Assembly: GCA_033764265.1 (NCBI GenBank)
Contig: JANRJB010000151.1
Location: 1-12,751, forward strand
Length of the DNA stretch: 12,751 nt
Source: VGEM01 sp033764265
GTDB lineage: Bacteria > Pseudomonadota > Alphaproteobacteria > Rhodospirillales > Rhodospirillaceae
Reading direction: 5' to 3'
Part shown: piece by piece, positions 7,034 to 12,160 of the stretch
Numbering within the stretch: position 1 is the stretch's first letter
Layout: each line of letters begins with the position of its first letter
Notes under the pieces: generated by a model
What the model was told of the DNA's origin: nothing
What the model saw: only the letters and a program-made list of their open reading frames with translations
Databases searched by the model: none
Position numbers and translations under genes: made by a program

Positions 7034-8362
7034 ATGGTTTCCCGCCTCACCCACTGGTTCGCCGACGGTCTGCTGGGGCGCATCTTCAAGAACGCCGGGC
7101 TGTTGCTGACGGGCCGGGCGGCCAGCGGCCTCTTCAGCCTGGCCACGCTCAGCATCATGGCCCAAAGCCTGGGCGTCGAACGATTCGGCATCGTCGTCCT
7201 GGTGCAGACCTATGTGCAGGTGGTGGCCGGCCTGGCGACGTTTCAGTCGTGGCAGGCCTTGATCCGCTACGGCGCGATTCACCTCGAACGGCGCGACGAC
7301 GCCGCGTTCCAGACATTGCTGCGCTTCACCACCATGCTTGATGTGCTGGGCGTGGCCGTCGGCACCGCCATCGGCTTCGTCGCGGTGCCCTATATCGGGC
7401 CGTCGCTGGGCTGGGATGCTGAGGTGATCGGCTACGCCCAGCCCTACAGCCTCTTGATCCTGTTCACCGTGGTGGCCACGCCGACCGGCCTGTTGCGGCT
7501 GTTCAATCGCTTCGATCTGCTGGCGGTGCAGGCCGCCGTCGCGCCCGCATTGCGCCTGATGGGCGTTGCGATCGCCGCGCTGACCGACGCGCCGTTGTGG
7601 GGCTATCTGCTCGCGTGGTTCGTTGCCGGCATCGGCGGCGGCGTGGTGCTGCTGGCATTCGGCTGGCGCGAGGCCCATCGCCAGGGCCGCCTGTCCGGCA
7701 TGTCGTTGTGGCCGATCACATTGCGCAGCCCGCAGCCCGGCATGTGGCGCTTCGTGGTCGCGGCCAATCTGCACTCAAGCTTGGTGTTGGTGCCGAACCA
7801 GATGGCGACGTTCCTGGTGGGCTGGATCGCCGGGCCCGCCGCGGCCGGTCTGTTCAAGATCGCCCGCGACGTCGCCACCACGCTGACCAAACCGGCCGAG
7901 GTCCTGAACCAGTCAATCTATCCCGAGTTCGCCAAGCTCGGCAGCCGCGAGGGCTGGCCGGCGTTCGCGCGGCTGATCCTGCGCGGCGGCGCGCTCGCCG
8001 GCGGCGCGGGCCTGGCCATGCTGCTGCTGTGCGTCGTGGCGGGCGAGTTGTTTCTGCGGCTGGCCTTCGGTGCGGACTTCGTCGCCGCCTATCCGGCGCT
8101 GCTCCTGCTGATCGGCGCTGCGGTCGTGACCATCACCGGCTTCTCGATGGATCCGGCGCTCTACGCCATGGGGCGGCCGGGCGTGCCCTTGCGCGTCAAC
8201 ATCGTCACGGTCCTGGGGCTTTACATGCCCTTGCTGCTGTACTTCGGCGACGATTACGGCCCGGCGGCCGGCGGCATCGCCGCGCTTGCGTCGGCCGGCG
8301 TCGGTTTCGTCGCCATGGCGGGTTACACGGTGGCCGAGCTGCGCCAACGCAAGCCCGCGTGA
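7034..8362 (+). CDS. Wzx/MOP-type oligosaccharide flippase
   Basis: A 442-aa integral membrane protein with about a dozen hydrophobic segments and an N-terminus typical of polysaccharide/LPS exporters of the MOP superfamily (IFKNAGLLLTGRAASGLF, then MAQSLGVERFGIVVLVQTYVQV). Members move lipid-linked sugars across the inner membrane. Charged loops such as FKIARDVATTLTKPAEVLNQ (about residues 274-293) and the Pro-containing helix after it are family features. The start at 7034 has no clear Shine-Dalgarno, and no better ATG lies nearby. It diverges from the PrpD/nucleotidyltransferase pair and converges with the cyclotransferase-like gene, leaving only 9 bp between stops. There are no glycosyltransferases or polymerase beside it, so the exported substrate is unknown. 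Confidence 0.85.
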   Translation: MVSRLTHWFADGLLGRIFKNAGLLLTGRAASGLFSLATLSIMAQSLGVERFGIVVLVQTYVQVVAGLATFQSWQALIRYGAIHLERRDDAAFQTLLRFTTMLDVLGVAVGTAIGFVAVPYIGPSLGWDAEVIGYAQPYSLLILFTVVATPTGLLRLFNRFDLLAVQAAVAPALRLMGVAIAALTDAPLWGYLLAWFVAGIGGGVVLLAFGWREAHRQGRLSGMSLWPITLRSPQPGMWRFVVAANLHSSLVLVPNQMATFLVGWIAGPAAAGLFKIARDVATTLTKPAEVLNQSIYPEFAKLGSREGWPAFARLILRGGALAGGAGLAMLLLCVVAGELFLRLAFGADFVAAYPALLLLIGAAVVTITGFSMDPALYAMGRPGVPLRVNIVTVLGLYMPLLLYFGDDYGPAAGGIAALASAGVGFVAMAGYTVAELRQRKPA

Positions 8363-8371
8363 AGGTCTGGC

Positions 8372-8917
8372 TTACTCCGGCCGCGGGCCGCGTTTGCGCA
8401 CCAGCGGCAGGCCCACTTCGCCGGTCGGATCGGCCGCCGGGTCCCACATTGCCCGTCTGGTGCGCCGGGGCTGGGCGCCCGGCGCGTCTTGCGCGGCGGG
8501 CGCGTGGCCGGTTTGCAGCGTGTCGTAGCGGGCGCGGCGCAGCAGCGCCTCGTCGAGCTTCCAGTCGCGATAGCCGTGCGCGACCTCGCGGTAAAACTCC
8601 ATGCTGGGCGGCGCGAGCGGGGCTTTCTCGGCCATCGCGTAGGCCATGGCCTTGAGCGTGCGCGCGTTGGCGATCACCGATACGGTGATCTTCGCGTAAG
8701 CCGGGCCTTCGAACGCATCCAGCGCCCGCACGCAAGCCGGCGTCAGCTTGTACAACGCGCCGTGCACCTCGCCGCCGTTCTGCGGTTCGATGTCGGTGTA
8801 GGTGCGAAAGCAAAGTTTGTAACCGGGCAGTCGCGCCACGCAGAGCGGTTCGGCGGCGGGGCAACGGCGCGTCATGCCGCGCAGATTCAGGTTCGAACCG
8901 TAGGCGAAATACAACAT
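8372..8917 (-). CDS. Gamma-glutamylcyclotransferase-like (AIG2/GGCT) protein
   Basis: A 181-aa protein with the GGCT fold. YGSNL at residues 6-10 is the substrate-binding loop. LDAFEGPAYAKITV (66-79) carries Glu70, the expected catalytic acid. FRTYTDIEPQNGGEVHGALYKL (37-58) matches the conserved core strands. Family members release 5-oxoproline from gamma-glutamyl compounds or related amines; the substrate here is not determined. Residues from about 138 to the end are a Pro/Arg/Ala-rich tail outside the fold, giving a protein somewhat longer than the core domain. The start (MLYFAYGSN) is the usual one for the family although no Shine-Dalgarno is visible. A structured RNA with a terminator lies about 110 nt upstream on the same strand, so the gene either has its own promoter between or depends on read-through. 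Confidence 0.85.
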   Translation of the reverse strand: MLYFAYGSNLNLRGMTRRCPAAEPLCVARLPGYKLCFRTYTDIEPQNGGEVHGALYKLTPACVRALDAFEGPAYAKITVSVIANARTLKAMAYAMAEKAPLAPPSMEFYREVAHGYRDWKLDEALLRRARYDTLQTGHAPAAQDAPGAQPRRTRRAMWDPAADPTGEVGLPLVRKRGPRPE

Positions 8918-9023
8918 CGCGGTGTGATACCCGAACGCGGCGCGCCCGTCATGCGCGCCGTCGGCGCCGGTTTCGCCGCGAAAGCGAACGTCACGACGGC
9001 GTCATCGGGGTCCGCGGTGCACG

Positions 9024-9056
9024 AAAAAAAGCGGCGGATCGCAAAGGATCCGCCGC
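9024..9056 (-). terminator. Intrinsic terminator of the structured RNA
   Basis: GCGGCGGATC (9031-9040) and GATCCGCCGC (9047-9056) form a perfect 10-bp stem with a 6-nt loop. On the minus strand it is followed at once by seven T residues (9030-9024). This is a textbook rho-independent terminator and shows that something is transcribed leftwards from above 9056. Confidence 0.92.
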
Positions 9057-9240
9057 AAGTGTGCTGGGGATGTGGGGTGGGGAGGGAAGAGTGAACCCCA
9101 GCGGTACCGTGTCGGCGGTGCGCGGCACAACGCGCGGCCGCCGAAAACTCTCGGCTCTGTTCCGTCGCTCGCCGCGTCGCGCCGGTTAACCGTGCACGAC
9201 GCCGGCAGGGGAACAGAGCTCACGGTCCCACAACTAAGAG
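9024..9240 (-). ncRNA. Candidate structured small RNA, family not recognised
   Basis: Read on the minus strand, this stretch folds throughout into long stems found by eye. P1 is 9221-9228 with 9103-9111 (8 bp, one bulged A). Inside it, P2 is GGAACAGAGC at 9210-9219 with GCTCTGTTCC at 9154-9163 (10 perfect pairs), continued by a second stem 9197-9206 with 9171-9179 and an apical CGGTTAACCG. P3 is 9113-9143, with CGGCGG/CCGCCG and GCGCG/CGCGC. P1, P2 and P3 meet in a three-way junction with single-nucleotide linkers except P2-P3. P4 (9063-9069 with 9096-9102) directly abuts P1 and has a 26-nt C-rich loop. The intrinsic terminator follows 6 nt later. The start near 9240 is estimated: no clear promoter was found, only an ATTAAA-like -10. 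It could be a trans-acting sRNA or a leader of the cyclotransferase-like gene. 6S RNA is an alternative I cannot exclude. Confidence 0.6.
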
Positions 9241-9302
9241 GCACACTTTAATGATTGATGAATCAGCCTGGAGCGCGCGAGAACCCGCGAGTCCCGGGCT
9301 TA

Positions 9303-9335
9303 AACGCAAAAGGCCGGCCCGTGTGGGGCCGGCCT
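9303..9335 (-). terminator. Intrinsic terminator of the 67-aa protein gene
   Basis: AGGCCGGCCC (9311-9320) and GGGCCGGCCT (9326-9335) form a perfect 10-bp stem with a 5-nt loop. On the minus strand the stem runs into TTTTGCGTTT. It begins 25 nt after the stop at 9361, which strongly supports the short gene upstream being real and transcribed alone, and separates it from the RNA at 9240-9024. Confidence 0.9.
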
Positions 9336-9360
9336 GCGGGTCGACTCGACGCAGCCGATG

Positions 9361-9564
9361 TCAGGCCGCGAGCGGCAGTTCGAGTTGGGTGGAGGCGTCC
9401 TGCCACAGCCGGCGGGTCAGCTTGCCGCGCAGCGTCATCAGCTCCTCGGCTTCGGCGATCAGCGCCTGGGCGGCCGCGCCGCGCGCATCGCGCGCGCGCA
9501 TCACGGCGTCCTGGGCGGTCTCGGTGAGGAAATTCAACAGTTCGTTTTGTTCGGTCGTGAGCAT
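9361..9564 (-). CDS. Small helical protein, function unknown (67 aa)
   Basis: A 67-aa hypothetical protein starting MLTTEQNELLNFL. It appears wholly alpha-helical, with heptad-like Leu/Ala spacing (residues about 3-55) and many Glu, Arg and Ala, and ends in a Leu-Glu-Leu-Pro-Leu tail. There is no signal peptide, membrane segment or Cys. I do not recognise a family. It is real by context: it has a well-placed AGGGG ribosome binding site, a strong terminator 25 nt after the stop, and a promoter region shared head-to-head with nrdA. An ATG two codons upstream (9570) abuts the AGGGG with no spacing, so 9564 is the better start. TGC-N3-GCA elements upstream hint at control by a PhaR-like regulator, but the protein is shorter than a phasin and lacks clear phasin features. 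Confidence 0.7.
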   Translation of the reverse strand: MLTTEQNELLNFLTETAQDAVMRARDARGAAAQALIAEAEELMTLRGKLTRRLWQDASTQLELPLAA

Positions 9565-9570
9565 GTTCAT

Positions 9571-9576
9571 CCCCTA
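9571..9576 (-). promoter_or_regulatory. Ribosome binding site deciding the small-gene start
   Basis: On the minus strand TAGGGG is followed by ATGAACATG. The AGGGG is 6 nt from the second ATG (9564) and 0 nt from the first (9570), so translation should begin at 9564. Confidence 0.6.
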
Positions 9577-9631
9577 AGCGGTGCGTTTGTTCGAAACCAA
9601 TTACGGCTTCCGGAATTCAGTGGATCACCAT

Positions 9632-9678
9632 TGCTGCATCGCAACACAAACCGCAAGCGGCTTTTGTGCAATGCAGCA
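9632..9678. repeat. Long imperfect inverted repeat with two TGC-N3-GCA elements
   Basis: TGCTGCAT (9632-9639) pairs with ATGCAGCA (9671-9678), and CACAAA (9645-9650) with TTTGTG (9663-9668). CCGCAAGCGG is at the centre (9651-9660). The arms contain CTGC-ATC-GCAA (9634-9644) and GTGC-AAT-GCAG (9666-9676), each 7 of 8 to the CTGC-N3-GCAG pattern described for PhaR-type regulators. Their centres are 32 bp apart, about three helical turns. A third, weaker copy (TTGC-GAT-GCAC) is at 9856-9866. It lies 68 bp upstream of the small gene, as an operator pair would. A cruciform or RNA role is less likely. Confidence 0.45.
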
Positions 9679-9779
9679 TGCGCGAATTGGAATGGCTCGA
9701 ACACAGCGCCTCTTGACGTGCCTGAAAGGCCCGGTTTGCGCACGGAAACGCAGCGCGGGACACACGCAAAAACGGCCGT

Positions 9780-9830
9780 GAATCGGCCGTGGACAAGGAT
9801 GTGGATCGTTCCGAATCTCTGCGTAGATTC
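9780..9830. promoter_or_regulatory. GANTC cluster upstream of the nrd promoter
   Basis: Three GANTC sites, the recognition sequence of the alphaproteobacterial methyltransferase CcrM, occur within 51 bp: GAATC at 9780-9784, GAATC at 9813-9817 and GATTC at 9826-9830. Two more lie in the leader (10055-10059 and 10132-10136). A role in cell-cycle control is inferred, since no ccrM or gcrA gene is in the window. Confidence 0.35.
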
Positions 9831-9868
9831 AGTAATGTATAAGCATTTATTAAGGTTGCGATGCACAA

Positions 9869-9884
9869 TGTCAAAATATTGTAG
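9869..9884 (+). promoter_or_regulatory. NrdR-like box 1
   Basis: TGTCAAAATATTGTAG contains the core CAAAATATTG (9872-9881), which fits 9 of 10 core positions of the NrdR consensus (CwAtATaTwG), though its flanks are poor. It is exactly 31 bp from box 2, the three-turn spacing typical of tandem NrdR boxes. The same bases form part of a perfect inverted repeat (9870-9899), so another regulator could be the true owner. Confidence 0.5.
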
Positions 9885-9899
9885 AATTCATATTTTGAC
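9870..9899. promoter_or_regulatory. Perfect 10-10-10 inverted repeat upstream of nrdA
   Basis: GTCAAAATAT (9870-9879) and ATATTTTGAC (9890-9899) are exact inverted copies around a 10-nt spacer. Half-sites are 20 bp centre to centre, two helical turns, so both face the same side of the DNA. This is the classic form of a dimeric operator. It sits just upstream of the TTGACG promoter element. Confidence 0.6.
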
Positions 9900-9915
9900 C
9901 CCCAAAATCTAGTTG
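9900..9915 (+). promoter_or_regulatory. NrdR-like box 2
   Basis: CCCCAAAATCTAGTTG has the core CAAAATCTAG (9903-9912), 8 of 10 to the NrdR core, and ends in the CTAGT form common in real boxes. It is 31 bp downstream of box 1 and overlaps the TTGACG -35 element, so occupancy would block RNA polymerase. Confidence 0.55.
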
Positions 9916-9941
9916 ACGGGGTCCCCCGCCGCACGCACCAT
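9913..9941 (+). promoter_or_regulatory. Candidate nrdA promoter
   Basis: TTGACG (9913-9918, 5 of 6 to the -35 consensus) is followed after 17 bp by CACCAT (9936-9941, only 3 of 6 to the -10). CATATG at 9939-9944 is an alternative with a long spacer. Transcription would start near 9948, leaving a leader of about 255 nt. The overlap of NrdR-like boxes with both elements supports the placement. Confidence 0.45.
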
Positions 9942-9950
9942 ATGTTGTGG
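9935..9950 (+). promoter_or_regulatory. NrdR-like box 3
   Basis: GCACCATATGTTGTGG matches the 16-bp NrdR consensus (acaCwAtATaTwGtgt) at 12 of 16 positions, including all the invariant C, A, AT, T and G core bases. It is the best of the three boxes and overlaps the predicted -10 region. Its offset from box 2 is 35 bp rather than 31. Confidence 0.6.
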
Positions 9951-10204
9951 CGAAACTGTCTCAGACACCATGATCTGGGGCAGGCGAGGGGTAAAGAAGG
10001 GGTTTGCTGGAGACGGCCCGTATTCAGGGCCAAAACCATCGCTCCGTTTCATCCGAGTCGGCCGGTTGGCCGATGACCCAGGCATCGGCGGCCCCATGGC
10101 AAGGGGCCTGCGACGTCCGGGGCCAGGAGAAGATTCCCCCGCAATGGTTGTGGTGTGCGTCCTGCCGGAGGGCCGGCTGGATGCTTGGTCGGAAGAGGGG
10201 AACT
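9951..10204 (+). other. Hairpin-rich 5' leader of nrdA
   Basis: No protein family is recognisable here. The leader has four simple hairpins: GGCCC/GGGCC (10015-10031), GCCGATG/CATCGGC (10069-10089), GGCCCC/GGGGCC (10090-10108, abutting the previous one) and GCCGG/CCGGC (10164-10177, extendable by CC/GG). A second GGGGCC at 10119-10124 could compete for GGCCCC at 10090-10095, so two alternative folds exist. The last hairpin ends about 14 nt before the GAGGGG ribosome binding site (10195-10200). High GC content makes some of this expected by chance. I see no known riboswitch motif. Confidence 0.4.
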
Positions 10205-12100
10205 ATGAATTACGCTGTCAATGTTGGTGCCGCTGCCGCTCTCGCCCCGCAGTCCGTTCCCGCCGCCCAGCCCAGACCCAGTCCCAAGGACACCGCCACC
10301 CTCGATGTGGTGCCGTCGATTCGCGTCGACCGCTCGCGCGATGCGCTGCTGACCGACTTCGGCAAGGCGACGCTGGAAGACCGTTACCTGCTGCCCGGCG
10401 AATCCTACCAGGACATGTTCGCCCGCGTCGCCAAGGCCTACAGCGACGACATCGCGCACGCCCAGCGCATCTACGACTACATCTCGAAGCTGTGGTTCAT
10501 GCCGGCCACGCCGGTCCTGTCCAACGGCGGCGCCAACCGCGGCCTGCCGATCTCGTGCTTCCTGAATTCGGTCAACGACGACCTTGAAGGCATCGTCGGC
10601 ACCTGGACCGAGAACGTCTGGCTGGCCTCCAACGGCGGCGGCATCGGCACCTATTGGGGCCGCGTGCGCTCGATCGGCGAGAAGGTGCGCAACTGCGGAC
10701 ACACCTCTGGCATCATTCCGTTCGTGCGGGTGATGGACAGTCTGACGCTGGCGATCTCCCAGGGATCGCTGCGGCGCGGCTCGGCGGCGGTGTATCTCGA
10801 CGTGCATCACCCCGAGATCGAGGAGTTCCTGGAAATCCGCAAACCGTCGGGCGATTTCAACCGGAAAAGCCTGAACCTGCATCACGGCATCAACATCACC
10901 GACGAGTTCATGGAGGCGGTGCGCGACGACGTGCCGTTCGCGCTGCGCAGCCCCAAGAGCGGCGAGGTGCGCAAGACCATCAACGCCCGCGAGCTGTGGC
11001 AGAAGATTCTGGAACTGCGCCTGCAGACCGGCGAGCCGTACCTGTTGTTCTCCGACACCGTCAACCGCTCGATGGCCAAGCACCAGCGCGACCTGGGGCT
11101 GAAGGTGACCACGTCGAACCTGTGCAGCGAGATCATGCTGCACACCGGCCCCGACCATCGCGGCGAGGAACGCACCGCGGTGTGCTGCCTGTCCTCGCTC
11201 AACGTCGAGAAGTGGGACGAGTGGGCGAACGACGAGCAGTTCGTCGAGGACGTGATGCGCTTCCTCGACAACGTGCTGCAGGACTTCATCGACCGCGCGC
11301 CCGATTCGATGGACCGCGCCAAATACTCCGCCATGCGCGAGCGCTCCGTCGGCCTGGGCGTGATGGGCTTCCACTCGTTCCTGCAGATGAAGGGCATCCC
11401 GTTCGAAAGCGCGATGGCCAAGGCGTGGAACATCCGCATGTTCAAGCACATCCGGCGCGCCGCCGACGCCGCCTCGGTCAAGCTGGCCGAGGAACGCGGC
11501 CCATGCCCGGACGCCGCCGATACCGGCGTGCTGGCGCGCTTCTCGCACAAGCTGGCGATTGCGCCGACCGCGTCGATCAGCATCATCTGCGGCGGCACCA
11601 GCCCATGCATCGAGCCGATTCCGGCCAACGTCTACACGCACAAGACTTTGTCCGGCTCCTTCGCCGTGAAGAATCCGTACCTGACCAAAATCTTGGCTGA
11701 GAAGGGCCTGGACAATCCGGCCACCTGGAACTCGATCCTCGAGCACGAAGGCTCGGTGCAGCATTTGAACGGCCTGTCGGACGAGGAGAAGGCGGTGTTC
11801 AAGACCGCCTTTGAAATCGATCAACGCTGGATCGTGGAATTCGCCGCCGACCGCTCGCCGTTCATCTGCCAGGGCCAATCCATCAACCTGTTTATCCCGT
11901 CGGATGTGGATAAGTGGGACTTGATGATGCTGCACTGGAAGGCGTGGGAGTCGGGCGTGAAAAGCCTGTATTATCTGCGCTCTAAGTCGGTCCAACGCGC
12001 CGCGTTCGCGGGCGTCGAGGCCGACAACACCCGGGCCTGGCCCGAACGTCGGTTGACCGACAACAAGACCGACTACGAGGAATGCTTGGCCTGTCAGTAA
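10205..12100 (+). CDS. nrdA: Ribonucleoside-diphosphate reductase, alpha subunit (class I)
   Basis: The 631-aa large subunit reduces ribonucleoside diphosphates to deoxyribonucleotides in the cytoplasm, together with NrdB. Key residues are present: Cys118 (PISCF) and Cys327 (AVCCLSSLN) as the redox pair, Asn305/Cys307/Glu309 (SNLCSEI) at the active site with Cys307 as the thiyl-radical residue, the radical-transfer pair Tyr589-Tyr590 (SLYYLRS), and a C-terminal Cys627-x-x-Cys630 (ECLACQ) for reduction by thioredoxin. Residues 1-40 are low-complexity and hold no ATP-cone, unlike E. coli NrdA (761 aa). The ATG at 10205 follows GAGGGG by 4 nt; the open frame continues upstream to 10004 but encodes no conserved sequence. 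nrdB follows after 60 bp. NrdR-like boxes upstream imply repression when dNTPs are plentiful. Confidence 0.97.
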   Translation: MNYAVNVGAAAALAPQSVPAAQPRPSPKDTATLDVVPSIRVDRSRDALLTDFGKATLEDRYLLPGESYQDMFARVAKAYSDDIAHAQRIYDYISKLWFMPATPVLSNGGANRGLPISCFLNSVNDDLEGIVGTWTENVWLASNGGGIGTYWGRVRSIGEKVRNCGHTSGIIPFVRVMDSLTLAISQGSLRRGSAAVYLDVHHPEIEEFLEIRKPSGDFNRKSLNLHHGINITDEFMEAVRDDVPFALRSPKSGEVRKTINARELWQKILELRLQTGEPYLLFSDTVNRSMAKHQRDLGLKVTTSNLCSEIMLHTGPDHRGEERTAVCCLSSLNVEKWDEWANDEQFVEDVMRFLDNVLQDFIDRAPDSMDRAKYSAMRERSVGLGVMGFHSFLQMKGIPFESAMAKAWNIRMFKHIRRAADAASVKLAEERGPCPDAADTGVLARFSHKLAIAPTASISIICGGTSPCIEPIPANVYTHKTLSGSFAVKNPYLTKILAEKGLDNPATWNSILEHEGSVQHLNGLSDEEKAVFKTAFEIDQRWIVEFAADRSPFICQGQSINLFIPSDVDKWDLMMLHWKAWESGVKSLYYLRSKSVQRAAFAGVEADNTRAWPERRLTDNKTDYEECLACQ

Positions 12101-12124
12101 AGACGGCTATCATCACCTCCCCCT

Positions 12125-12158
12125 GATTCGTGCGTTTTGGCTTTTGGATTCGAGACTC
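12125..12158. promoter_or_regulatory. GANTC cluster between nrdA and nrdB
   Basis: GATTC at 12125-12129, GATTC at 12147-12151 and GACTC at 12154-12158 put three CcrM-type sites in 34 bp of the 60-bp gap, ending 2 bp before the nrdB ATG. There is no terminator in the gap and no clear promoter. The cluster could mark cell-cycle-controlled internal transcription of nrdB. Confidence 0.35.
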
Positions 12159-12160
12159 TC

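Noticed and set aside
8890..8899. GGTTCGAACC resembling a tRNA T-loop
   Set aside because: It encodes part of the conserved YGSNLN region of the cyclotransferase-like protein, and no acceptor, D or anticodon arms surround it.
9002..9244. 80-codon open frame on the minus strand over the structured RNA
   Set aside because: It runs through the perfect terminator at 9056-9024, has a Pro/Arg-rich composition with no domain, and its start lacks a ribosome binding site.
9651..9668. CCGCAAGCGG followed by CTTTTG as a plus-strand terminator
   Set aside because: The loop is only two bases or the stem three pairs, the T-run is short, and no plus-strand transcript ends here. It is better explained as the centre of the larger inverted repeat.
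9567..9866. 99-codon and overlapping 140-codon open frames between the small gene and nrdA (minus)
   Set aside because: They cover the regulatory region and its inverted repeats, have no ribosome binding site and resemble no protein.
10004..10204. Upstream in-frame extension of NrdA by 67 residues
   Set aside because: The added sequence has Trp/Cys/Arg-rich leader character with no ATP-cone motif. The ATG at 10205 has GAGGGG 4 nt before it.
9951..10204. Cobalamin riboswitch before nrdA
   Set aside because: The B12-box (GCCACTG) and other conserved cobalamin-aptamer segments are absent, and this is a class I (non-cobalamin) reductase.
10049..11995. 648-codon open frame on the minus strand opposite nrdA
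   Set aside because: nrdA is certain on the other strand, and the antisense translation shows no domain.
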